Shown here in pieces: positions 1 to 8,542 of a stretch of DNA of 64,000 bases. The DNA is from Candidatus Limnocylindrales bacterium (GTDB taxonomy: Bacteria > Desulfobacterota > Binatia > UBA1149 > CAITLU01). The DNA lies in contig DATNBU010000013.1 in the NCBI GenBank assembly GCA_035571835.1, forward strand, positions 131,369 through 195,368, in the 5' to 3' direction. The notes beneath the pieces were generated by a model. That model was given only the letters and a program-made list of their open reading frames with translations. It was not told the origin of the DNA and ran no database searches. Position numbers and translations under genes: made by a program. Positions within the stretch are counted from its first letter, which is position 1, and each line of letters opens with the position of its first letter.

Positions 1-1
1 G

Positions 2-850
2 TGGGTCCAGGACTTCGCGTTCACGCGCGAGCAGGTCAGCCGCTACAGCCGGCACTTCCTGCTCGACGAAGTCGGTGAAGCGGGGCAGGCGAAGCTTCTG
101 AACGCCAAGGTGCTTTGCCTCGGCGCCGGCGGCCTCGGCTCGCCGGTTGCGCTGTATCTTGCTGCGGCCGGTGTCGGCACGCTCGGCATCGTCGACGACG
201 ACGTCGTCGATCTTTCGAACCTGCAGCGCCAGATCCTGCATACGACCGACCGCGTCGGCACGCCGAAAGTCGAGTCCGCAAGGATCGCGATCAATGCGCT
301 CAACCCCGACGTGCGCGTCGTCGAGCACCGCACGCGCCTCGATTCGTCGAACATCCTCGACATCATCGCGGACTACGACATCATCGTCGACGGATGCGAC
401 AACTTCCCGACACGTTATCTCGTCAACGACGCGTGCGTGATGACGAACAAGACCAACGTGCACGGGAGCATCTTCCAGTTCGAAGGTCAGGTGACGGTGT
501 TCAAACCGCACGAGGGCCCCTGCTATCGCTGCCTGTTCCCGGAGCCTCCGCCGCCGGGCATGGCGCCGAGTTGCGCGGAGGCCGGAGTGCTCGGCGTGCT
601 GCCGGGCCTCGTCGGCTGCATGCAGGCACTCGAGACGATCAAGCTCATCCTCGGCGCCGGCGAGCCGCTGATCGGACGCATCGCCAAGCTCGACACGCTC
701 GCGTTCGACATCACGATGCTGCGCCTGCGCCGCGATCCGAAGTGTCCGATCTGCGGCGAGCACCCGACGATAACCGGGCTGATCGACTATGAGGAGTTCT
801 GCGGACTTCGCCCGCCGTCTGGCGGCGGCGACGACCGTCATGTTCATTGA
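2..850 (+). CDS. moeB: MoeB/ThiF-family sulfur-carrier adenylyltransferase (5' partial)
   Basis: E1-like enzyme that adenylates the C-terminal glycine of a small sulfur-carrier protein (MoaD or ThiS) for molybdopterin or thiamine synthesis in the cytoplasm. The frame is open from base 2 and already reads the family's N-terminal motif RYSRHFLLDEVGEAGQ, so only a few residues and the start codon lie outside the window. The nucleotide-binding loop GAGGLGSP, the segment DLSNLQRQILH and the pair CYRC ... CPIC (structural zinc cysteines) are all visible. It ends with LIDYEEFCG, typical of MoeB, and no C-terminal rhodanese domain is present. The following phosphatase gene overlaps its 3' end. MoeB and ThiF cannot be separated without the carrier-protein neighbour, so the symbol is tentative. 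Confidence 0.85.
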   Translation, partial: WVQDFAFTREQVSRYSRHFLLDEVGEAGQAKLLNAKVLCLGAGGLGSPVALYLAAAGVGTLGIVDDDVVDLSNLQRQILHTTDRVGTPKVESARIAINALNPDVRVVEHRTRLDSSNILDIIADYDIIVDGCDNFPTRYLVNDACVMTNKTNVHGSIFQFEGQVTVFKPHEGPCYRCLFPEPPPPGMAPSCAEAGVLGVLPGLVGCMQALETIKLILGAGEPLIGRIAKLDTLAFDITMLRLRRDPKCPICGEHPTITGLIDYEEFCGLRPPSGGGDDRHVH

Positions 851-1484
851 TGGCGGAACCGCGACCGCAATTCTGATGCGTCACGGCGAGACCGCCTGGA
901 ACCGCGACAGGCGGGTCATGGGCGATCTCGACATTCCGCTGAGCGATGACGGGCGGCTGCAGTCCGGACACGCCGCGCGCCTGCTCGAATCGTTCGCGAT
1001 CGACCGCATCGTCTCGAGCCCGCTCGTGCGCGCGAAGGAGACCGCCGAGATCGTCGCGCAGCATCTCGGCCGCACCATCGAAACCGATCCGCGCCTTGTC
1101 GAAGTGCGCTTCGGCGAGTGGCAGGGAAAGACCTACGAAGAAGTTGCGACCGACCCGCGCTACCACGGCTTCGCGACCGATCCGGTGGCCAACGCGACGC
1201 CCGGCGGCGACACCGCCGAGAGCGTGCAGCGGCGCGGGCTCGAAAGCCTCGCCACGCTGCGCGCAGGCGAGTGCGTTCTTTTCGTCACGCACGGCGACAT
1301 CATCCGTACGCTCATCTGCCACTTCCTTGCGACGCCGCTCGTAGCGTACCGGCGCATCCGCACGGACAACGGCGGCCTGTCGGCGATTGCGATAGGCGCA
1401 GGCGCGCCCGAGGTGAAGTTCCTCAACATGCTCGCCGACCCGGAACGCGCACGAAGTCACACGCACTGGAGCGCGACGGCGTAG
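840..1484 (+). CDS. histidine phosphatase family protein (phosphoglycerate mutase-like)
   Basis: Branch-2-sized (about 214 aa) histidine phosphatase. The catalytic RHG motif is in LMRHGETAWNRDRR near the N terminus, the second-half histidine is in FVTHGDIIRTL, and the family segment EVRFGEWQGKTYEE lies between them. The enzyme transfers phosphate through the RHG histidine; the substrate cannot be told from sequence (sugar phosphate, phosphoglycerate or a CobC-like role are possible). I place the start at the ATG at 840, overlapping moeB by 11 bp. An ATG at 789 would add 17 residues inside moeB and cannot be excluded. The last codons (SATA-stop) lie in the first copy of a 32-bp tandem repeat that continues past the stop. 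Confidence 0.85.
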   Translation: MFIDGGTATAILMRHGETAWNRDRRVMGDLDIPLSDDGRLQSGHAARLLESFAIDRIVSSPLVRAKETAEIVAQHLGRTIETDPRLVEVRFGEWQGKTYEEVATDPRYHGFATDPVANATPGGDTAESVQRRGLESLATLRAGECVLFVTHGDIIRTLICHFLATPLVAYRRIRTDNGGLSAIAIGAGAPEVKFLNMLADPERARSHTHWSATA

Positions 1485-1542
1485 TCGCGCGGTCGGATGG
1501 AAGCGCGACGGCGTAGTCGCGCGGTCGGATGGGAGCGCGACG
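1469..1542. repeat. 32-bp tandem repeat with internal hairpin
   Basis: Two copies of a 32-bp unit (1469-1500 and 1501-1532, differing at one base) followed by a 10-bp partial copy. Each unit holds the inverted pair GCGCGAC / GTCGCGC around a 6-nt loop. The first copy carries the stop codon of the preceding phosphatase gene, so the repeat straddles a gene end. The hairpins may act in transcript termination or stability; this is inference. Confidence 0.8.
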
Positions 1543-1611
1543 ACATGACCCGCACAAACCTCGACTGAGGTGTATTGACTAGCGCGGCAGGCAAAGGCAC
1601 GTTTCGTCGGC

Positions 1612-2430
1612 ATGTCAGCCGAGCAACTCCAGGGAATCGCACGAGAGCTTCGCATCGAATCGCTGCGCATGATTCACGCGGCCGCTTCCGGTCATCCCGG
1701 CGGTTCACTGTCAGCCGCGGAAATCGTCGCGTGTCTGTATTTCCGGATCCTGCGTCATCAGCCGGGGAAACCCGACGATCCGTCGCGCGATCGTTTCGTT
1801 CTCTCCAAAGGACATTGCGTGCCGGTCGTGTACGCCGCTCTGGCGCGCGCAGGCTCGATCCCTCGCGACGAGCTTCGCACGCTGCGCCACATCGGCAGCC
1901 GTCTGCAGGGCCATCCCGATCACGTGCGGCTTCCGTACATGGAAGCGGCGACCGGCTCTCTCGGACAGGGCCTGTCGGTGGCGGTCGGCATGGCGCTCGC
2001 GGAGCGGCTCGACCGCCAGAATGATTATCGCGTCTACTGCCTGCTCGGCGACGGCGAGCTGCAGGCCGGCCAGAACTGGGAAGCCGCGATGTCGGCCGGC
2101 AAGTTCGGGCTCGCCAAGCTGTGTGCGATCGTCGATTGCAACAAGGTCCAGCTCGACGGGCACGTCGCCGGTACGCTCGACGTCGAGCCGCTCGCGCAGA
2201 AGTTTGCGGCGTTCGGATGGAACGTCTGCGACGTCGACGGCCATTCGGTCGAAGCGCTGCTCGACGCGTTCGACAGCACGCGGCTCGAGAAAGCGCGGCC
2301 GACCGTGATCCTGGCGCGCACGGTCAAGGGCAAGGGCGTCTCGTTCATGGAAGACACGCACGCGTGGCACGGCAAGGCGCCGTCGGCCGAAGAGCTCGAG
2401 CGCGCGCTCGCCGAGCTCGAGGCGGCGTAG
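1612..2430 (+). CDS. transketolase, N-terminal (thiamine diphosphate-binding) subunit
   Basis: First half of a split transketolase, 272 aa. It carries the substrate-side motif ASGHPGGSLSAAE, the segment LSKGHCVPVVYAAL, the ThDP/Mg motif GDGELQAGQNWEAAM and a typical KGKGVSFMED ... WHGKAPS ending. With the next gene it should form the heteromeric enzyme that moves two-carbon ketol units between sugar phosphates (pentose phosphate pathway, cytoplasm). The partner starts 2 bp after this stop codon, so the two are translationally linked. Split transketolases are common in archaea and many bacteria; an unrelated use in a biosynthetic pathway is possible. An in-frame ATG at 1612 follows the repeat region directly; no strong ribosome site was seen. 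Confidence 0.9.
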   Translation: MSAEQLQGIARELRIESLRMIHAAASGHPGGSLSAAEIVACLYFRILRHQPGKPDDPSRDRFVLSKGHCVPVVYAALARAGSIPRDELRTLRHIGSRLQGHPDHVRLPYMEAATGSLGQGLSVAVGMALAERLDRQNDYRVYCLLGDGELQAGQNWEAAMSAGKFGLAKLCAIVDCNKVQLDGHVAGTLDVEPLAQKFAAFGWNVCDVDGHSVEALLDAFDSTRLEKARPTVILARTVKGKGVSFMEDTHAWHGKAPSAEELERALAELEAA

Positions 2431-2432
2431 CC

Positions 2433-3386
2433 ATGGCCAAGGCGACACGCGCAGCGTTCGGCGAAGCACTCGTCCGGATCGGAGGCACCCATCCGAAGGT
2501 CGTTGTGCTCGACGCCGACCTCGCGAGCTCGGTGCACACCAGGAAGTTCGCCGATGCGTTCCCGTCGAGGTTCTTCGAGATCGGCATTGCCGAGGGCAAC
2601 ATGGTCGGGATCGCGGCCGGGATGGCACTCGGCGGGCTGGTCCCGTTCGCCGCAAGCTTTGCGTGCTTCCTGACGGGCCGGTTCGAGCAGGTCCGCATGT
2701 CGGTCGGGTACAACAACGCCAACGTGCGGCTGGTCGGCACGCATTCGGGCGTCGGCGTCGGCGAGGACGGCTACTCGCAGATGGGCCTCGAGGACATCGC
2801 GCTGATGCGGTCGTTGCCGAACATGGTCGTGCTCCAGCCGGCCGATGCGATCGAGGCCGAGCGTGCGACCGAGTTTCTTGCGGACTATGTGGGCGGCCCG
2901 GCCTACCTGCGGCTGACCAGGCAGGCGGTCGCGGACGTGAACGGGCCGGACTATCGGTACGAGTTCGGCAAGGCGGTTGAGCTTCGCGACGGCAGCGACC
3001 TCATGATCGTCGCCTCCGGGGCAGTCGTCGCCGAGGCCCTCGGTGCTGCGGAAAAGCTTTCCAAGGCAGGGATTTCGGCGGGGGTTCTCAACCTCCACAC
3101 GATCAAGCCTCTGGACGTCGATGCCCTGCATCGGGCCGCCGACCGCTGCGGCCGGCTGCTGACGGTCGAGGACCATGGGATTGCCGGTGGGGTCGGTGGT
3201 GCGGTGGTCGAGGCGCTGTCCGAAGTGCGCGACGTCGCGATCCGCATCCACGGGGTGCACGGCTACGGCGAGTCCGGCACCGCCGAAGCGCTCTACGCCA
3301 AGCACGGCCTCGACGCCGAGGGCATCGCCCGCGTCGCCCGCAACTTCATCAGCAGCACCACCCGATCCCACCGCGGCGTCGCCTGA
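2433..3386 (+). CDS. transketolase, C-terminal (pyrimidine-binding) subunit
   Basis: Second half of the split transketolase, 317 aa, starting MAKATRAAFGEALVRIG. It has the pyrimidine-domain features VLDADLASSVHTRKF, FFEIGIAEGNMVGIAAGMA with the catalytic glutamate, and THSGVGVGEDGYSQMGLEDIALMR, followed by the C-terminal domain (residues about 190-310). The ATG at 2433 is chosen because it begins the conserved fold and sits 2 bp behind the stop of the N-terminal subunit; the open frame further upstream is antisense-like shadow. The stop at 3384-3386 abuts the repeat element that begins at 3387. Confidence 0.9.
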   Translation: MAKATRAAFGEALVRIGGTHPKVVVLDADLASSVHTRKFADAFPSRFFEIGIAEGNMVGIAAGMALGGLVPFAASFACFLTGRFEQVRMSVGYNNANVRLVGTHSGVGVGEDGYSQMGLEDIALMRSLPNMVVLQPADAIEAERATEFLADYVGGPAYLRLTRQAVADVNGPDYRYEFGKAVELRDGSDLMIVASGAVVAEALGAAEKLSKAGISAGVLNLHTIKPLDVDALHRAADRCGRLLTVEDHGIAGGVGGAVVEALSEVRDVAIRIHGVHGYGESGTAEALYAKHGLDAEGIARVARNFISSTTRSHRGVA

Positions 3387-3658
3387 AAATAGGGACAGGT
3401 ACATTTAAAAAAACGCAGCGAATTCAACGGCCGCGCTTTCAAGGTAATCGGGGTAATCGGGGACAGACCCCGATTTCCGTTAATCCGGGACAGTCCCCGA
3501 TTTGCCGAAATCAGTGTCTGTCCCCGATTTGCCGAAATCAGTGTCTGTCCCCGATTTGCCGAAATCAGTGTCTGTCCCCGATTTCCCGCAACCGGTGTCT
3601 GTCTCGGATTGATGGGGCGGATTTTGTTGCGGAAAATTAAATGTACCTGTCCCCATTT
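3387..3658. repeat. 272-bp repeat element bounded by 22-bp inverted repeats (REP/MITE-like)
   Basis: The ends 3387-3408 and 3637-3658 are inverted copies of each other with 21 of 22 bases matching; the core is GGGACAGGTACATTTAA. The interior holds several related words of the type GGGGACAGACACTG and its complement, including a tandem array at 3495-3602. The element fits exactly between the transketolase stop codon and the coding end of trmB and supplies the trmB stop. No transposase is encoded inside. Related words occur at 9974-10066, 21635-21686 and 54749-54780, so it is a dispersed family. REP elements mobilised in trans by RAYT (IS200-like) transposases are the closest known parallel. Confidence 0.8.
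3495..3602. repeat. 27-bp tandem repeats inside the element
   Basis: Three identical 27-bp units (3495-3521, 3522-3548, 3549-3575) and a fourth with several changes (3576-3602). Each begins CCCCGATTTGCCGAAATCAG and ends TGTCTGT. There are no unique spacers, so this is a tandem array and not a CRISPR. Confidence 0.9.
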
Positions 3659-4218
3659 ATGAAGCGGGCCTGCTCGAAGCGGCGGCCTTGGCGGCGGTAT
3701 TTGTTTTCGTAGGCGCTGGCGGCGGTGACGGGGCGCTCCCAAGGTTCGGTGAGGAAGCCGGCGGCTTCCATGCGCTCGCGGATCTCGGCGAACAGCGGCA
3801 CGACGTCCGTTACGACATCGACGGTCCCGCCCCGGACCAGCACCGTAGCCAGCGACTCGCACAGCTCGGGCTGGAAGAGCCGGCGCTTGTGGTGGCGCTT
3901 TTTCCACCACGGATCCGGGAAATAGACGTGCACCGCATCGATGCTGCGCTCGGCCAGCAGGTGCCGCACGATCCACGAGCCGTCGCCCTCGAACAGCCGC
4001 AGGTTGGCGGGCAGGGGCCCGGCGCGGTGCGCACGCACGACCGAGCTCGGCAGCCACTCGATCCCGACAAAGAGCGTGCGCGGATCGGCCACCGCCGCGC
4101 TTCGCAGGAAGCCGCAGTTGCCCGGCCCGATCTCGATCTCGACGCGGTCGAACCGGCCGCCCTCGAGCCAGAACTCGCGGGTGACTTCCCGCCGTGGGCC
4201 GAAGATTCCGAACTGCAT
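3637..4218 (-). CDS. trmB: tRNA (guanine-N7-)-methyltransferase
   Basis: Methylates N7 of guanosine 46 in the tRNA variable loop with S-adenosylmethionine, in the cytoplasm. Motif I reads EIEIGPGNCGFL (residues about 27-38), the acidic end of beta-2 is GIEWL, and the family signature VYFPDPWWKKRHHKRR is intact. The ATG at 4216-4218 gives 193 aa, slightly short of the usual 210-240. The C terminus ENKYRRQGRRFEQARF looks native, but the last six residues NGDRYI and the stop codon are read from the right end of the repeat element, so the original gene end has been replaced or extended by it. It diverges from nuoB. Confidence 0.9.
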   Translation of the reverse strand: MQFGIFGPRREVTREFWLEGGRFDRVEIEIGPGNCGFLRSAAVADPRTLFVGIEWLPSSVVRAHRAGPLPANLRLFEGDGSWIVRHLLAERSIDAVHVYFPDPWWKKRHHKRRLFQPELCESLATVLVRGGTVDVVTDVVPLFAEIRERMEAAGFLTEPWERPVTAASAYENKYRRQGRRFEQARFINGDRYI

Positions 4219-4387
4219 GGGAGTAGTCTCTGTCGATGACCGAGCGCCCGCCGAATCCGGAGGCGTGCGCGCGCGGATTGCAGGGTGGGCGCGCTCTTAC
4301 CGGCGATGGGACGCCGGCGCAATGAATGCCGCGCCTGCCGACGGTGCGCTGTTGAAAACTACGCGAACCAACCTTAGAACTCTCGCC

Positions 4388-4927
4388 ATGGCCAAACCGA
4401 TCACGACGCTGCCGAGAATCGCCGACGTCCGCGGCGACGCAGGAATTCTCGCCGAATCCGTCGTCTGCACGCGAGTGGACCAAGCCCTCGCCTGGGCCCG
4501 CAAGTACTCGCTCTTTCCATACCCGTTCGCGACCGCCTGCTGCGCAATGGAATACATGTCGCTGTCGATGGCGCCGTACGACATCGACCGCTTCGGCGCG
4601 CTGCTGCCGCGTTTCACGCCGCGCCAGTCCGACCTCTTGATGGTCATCGGCACCGTGACCGCGCGCCAGGCTCCGATCCTGATCCGCGTCTACGAACAGA
4701 TGGCGGAGCCTAAGTGGGTGATGGCGTTCGGGGCGTGCGCGTCGAGCGGCGGGTTCTACGACAACTACACGACGATTCCGGGAATCGACAAGCTGATCCC
4801 CGTCGACGTCTACGTCGCCGGATGTCCGCCGCGTCCCGAAGGCGTGCTCGACGCGCTGATGGCCCTGCAGCGCAAGATCCAGGGTGAGCCGTCGATGACC
4901 GCGTTCTCGGCGAAGCCGGCAGCGTAA
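4388..4927 (+). CDS. nuoB: NADH-quinone oxidoreductase subunit B
   Basis: Complex I subunit that binds cluster N2 and passes electrons to quinone; peripheral arm at the cytoplasmic membrane. The N2 cysteines are seen in FATACCAMEYM (adjacent pair), GACASSGGFYDNY and VAGCPPRPEG. The core from WARKYSLFPYPF to the C terminus is collinear with NuoB. The ATG at 4388 starts 34 residues before that core; an ATG at 4322 would add 22 residues of no recognisable similarity. It is followed by nuoF and nuoG, but nuoA, C, D, E and H-N are not here, so the complex must be completed from another locus. Confidence 0.9.
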   Translation: MAKPITTLPRIADVRGDAGILAESVVCTRVDQALAWARKYSLFPYPFATACCAMEYMSLSMAPYDIDRFGALLPRFTPRQSDLLMVIGTVTARQAPILIRVYEQMAEPKWVMAFGACASSGGFYDNYTTIPGIDKLIPVDVYVAGCPPRPEGVLDALMALQRKIQGEPSMTAFSAKPAA

Positions 4928-4988
4928 ACCACGCCGGACACACCGTCCGGTCTTCTTCTCGATCAGCGAACAGCGAGTCTTTCAGCGT

Positions 4989-6284
<1,296 letters not shown>

Positions 6285-6305
6285 CCGGGCCGCGCAGGAC
6301 GAACG

Positions 6306-7916
6306 ATGGCAAGCGTAACGATCAACGGAAAGACAATCGTCGTGCCGGACGGCACCAACGTCGTGCAGGCCGCCGAGATGGCCGGCGAAGAGATCCCGCA
6401 CTACTGCTATCACCCCGGCCTCAGCATCGCCGGCAACTGCCGCATGTGTCTGGTCGACATCCGCGCGATGTCGTCCAAGCAGCCGAATCCGCTCCCGAAG
6501 CTGCAGATCGGCTGCAACACGTTCGTGCAGGACGGCATGGTCATCGAGTCGAACAACCCCCGGGTGCAGGAAGCACGCCAGGGCGTCCTCGAGTTCCTGC
6601 TGATCAATCATCCGATCGATTGCCCGATCTGCGACCAGGCAGGCGAGTGCAAGCTGCAGGAATATTACATGGACTACGGGCGCTACCATTCCAGGTTCGC
6701 GCTCGAAGAGAAGGTCGAGAAAGGCAAGGTCATTCCGGTCGGCCCCGACATCATGCTCGACCAGGAGCGCTGCATCCTGTGTACGCGCTGCGTGCGCTTC
6801 CTCGAGGAGTACACGCATACCTGCGAGCTCGGCCTTACCGAGCGCGGCGATCACCAGGAGCTGCATCTTGCGAGCGGCAAGCAGGTTGACAACCCGTACT
6901 CGACCAACATCGTCGACATCTGTCCGGTCGGCGCGCTCACGAGCCGCGAGTTCCGCTTCCGTGCGCGCGTCTGGTACCTCGACACCGCGCCGTCGATCTG
7001 CGCGGGCTGCGCGAACGGCTGTAACATCGACGTCGATTCGCGCGAGAACAAAATCTTCCGTCTCAAACCCCGTGCCAACCTGGATGTGAACGGGTACTGG
7101 ATGTGTGACGACGGCCGCCGCACCTGGCACCGAAACGAAGGCGAGCATCGCCTCGTCTCCAGTTACCTGCGCGCGGGCGAAGAGTTCGTCGAGACATCGC
7201 TTGCAGATGTGACCGCAAGGTCCGCTGCGGCGCTGAAGAATCGCACGCGCGTCGCGGTCGTCGCATCGGCCGCATGCTCGATCGAAGAAGGCTATCTCGC
7301 GCGCGAAATTGCCGCCCGACTCGGTGGCGGCCCGCTCATTGTCGCTTCACCGCCAACTTCGGCGATTCCCGACGATGACAAACTGATCTCGACCGATCGC
7401 TTCCCGAACCGCGCAGGACTGGTCGCGCTCGGTTACGTCGAGCAGCTCACGCCGCCGTCCGGCGTCGACGCCGTTCTTGCGCTGCGCGGAGACATCGTCG
7501 AAGACAACGAAGCCGCATGGTGTCCGTTCCTCGAAAATCTGGCGGAAACGGTCGTCGTCGCCGATTCCGTCAGCAAGACGATGGCGTATGCGAACCAGGT
7601 GCTCGCAATCGGAAGCCATTTCGAATCGGCGGGCTCGTTCGTCAACCGTCATGGAAGGCTGCAGATCTTTCCGGCAACGATTGCGCCGCCGGGACAAGCC
7701 GCACCGGGCTGGCAGGTTCTCGCGAACTTCCTCGCCGAGCTCGGCGGTCCGCTGTATCTGAGCGCCGACGAAGTGTTCCGGGCAGCCTGCATCGAAATGG
7801 GTCTCGGCGAAGGTCGAACATACGCTCAGGTCGGAGCACACGGCGTGCCACTGGAATCCTGGAAAGGGCGGGAACGCACGCCGGTTCGCACACCAGGCGA
7901 ACAGCCGACCGCCTGA
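6306..7916 (+). CDS. nuoG: NADH-quinone oxidoreductase subunit G
   Basis: Iron-sulfur electron wire of the complex I NADH module, 536 aa. N-terminal 2Fe-2S ferredoxin domain (CYHPGLSIAGNCRMC), then the His/Cys ligands of the next cluster (NHPIDCPICDQAGECKLQ), the ferredoxin-like pair ERCILCTRCVRF and CPVGALTS, and the molybdopterin-oxidoreductase-type 4Fe-4S motif CAGCANGCN. The C-terminal molybdopterin-like region (residues about 220-536) is short, as in many bacterial NuoG proteins. It is the last gene before an intergenic region of more than 600 bp that carries the putative origin. Confidence 0.92.
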   Translation: MASVTINGKTIVVPDGTNVVQAAEMAGEEIPHYCYHPGLSIAGNCRMCLVDIRAMSSKQPNPLPKLQIGCNTFVQDGMVIESNNPRVQEARQGVLEFLLINHPIDCPICDQAGECKLQEYYMDYGRYHSRFALEEKVEKGKVIPVGPDIMLDQERCILCTRCVRFLEEYTHTCELGLTERGDHQELHLASGKQVDNPYSTNIVDICPVGALTSREFRFRARVWYLDTAPSICAGCANGCNIDVDSRENKIFRLKPRANLDVNGYWMCDDGRRTWHRNEGEHRLVSSYLRAGEEFVETSLADVTARSAAALKNRTRVAVVASAACSIEEGYLAREIAARLGGGPLIVASPPTSAIPDDDKLISTDRFPNRAGLVALGYVEQLTPPSGVDAVLALRGDIVEDNEAAWCPFLENLAETVVVADSVSKTMAYANQVLAIGSHFESAGSFVNRHGRLQIFPATIAPPGQAAPGWQVLANFLAELGGPLYLSADEVFRAACIEMGLGEGRTYAQVGAHGVPLESWKGRERTPVRTPGEQPTA

Positions 7917-7938
7917 AAAAAATCCACGCCTTTTTTTC
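7915..7938 (+). terminator. A-tract/T-tract inverted repeat after nuoG
   Basis: GAAAAAAA and TTTTTTTC form a perfect 8-bp inverted repeat around TCCACGCC, starting in the nuoG stop codon. The stem is A/T only, so it is a weak hairpin, but the T tract fits a transcription end for the nuo genes. Confidence 0.4.
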
Positions 7939-8177
7939 GCTCGAAAAGAATTTACGGACACTTCGTTGCCGGCGCTCGCTTCGATTTTGCGCCTGCGCTA
8001 CTCAGATGTCCGCGCAAGCCGCGACCATACCAGCCACGCATCACTCTTTTTCTTCATCGAAAATTCTGGTCGACCATAAAGTGATTTGTCACACATCGCG
8101 TGCTTCGCGTTGTGCGCGGCTGCGCGTGCGTGCGCGAATGCAGCGCTGCAAATTCACTCCGCACGTCGATTCACAAG

Positions 8178-8186
8178 TTATTCACA
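8178..8186 (+). promoter_or_regulatory. DnaA box
   Basis: TTATTCACA matches the consensus TTWTNCACA exactly and lies 357 bp upstream of the dnaA start. Confidence 0.6.
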
Positions 8187-8231
8187 GCCTGCATGTGCGC
8201 ACTGCGATTCTCTCGATAGAACGCGCACTAG

Positions 8232-8240
8232 TTATCCACC
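8232..8240 (+). promoter_or_regulatory. DnaA box, one mismatch
   Basis: TTATCCACC differs from the strong box TTATCCACA only at the last base; 45 bp after the perfect box and in the same orientation. Confidence 0.45.
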
Positions 8241-8542
8241 ATCAACCCCCGCTATTTCGTGGCCGCAAAATTTCACTGCAAAAATAACATCCGTGGTTTT
8301 TTAAGTTGCGGCAGACGTCGCAGCCGCGTACACACTGCGCACCGCGAAGGGCACAGGGAAAACAAATGCAGACGCGCGCAGAGAAGGGGCGCGTGTCGCA
8401 TTGGTGAAACGGTTCGTCGCGGTTCTTCCAAAAAAAGACATTTGTCGCTTTTTTACCAACGGCGTCGCGCCACGCGACGAACAGACCAACTCCTGTGTAT
8501 CGGCCACCAGGCCCGAACCGGAGTCACCGTGGAGGTGAATAG

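Larger units (their letters stand above)
7939..8530. other. candidate chromosomal replication origin (oriC) region upstream of dnaA
   Basis: Non-coding gap of about 600 bp just upstream of dnaA, visibly richer in A/T than its flanks. It contains one perfect DnaA box (TTATTCACA, 8178-8186), one with a single mismatch (TTATCCACC, 8232-8240) and a weaker one (TTTGTCACA, 8085-8093). A/T-rich stretches at 8246-8304 and 8430-8455 are candidates for duplex unwinding; the second also has a partial inverted repeat between an A tract and a T tract. The position beside dnaA is the classic oriC arrangement. No coding frame here looks real. Confidence 0.6.

Noticed and set aside
3495..3602. CRISPR-like array
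   Set aside because: The repeats are directly adjacent 27-bp tandem units without spacers, and no cas genes are near.
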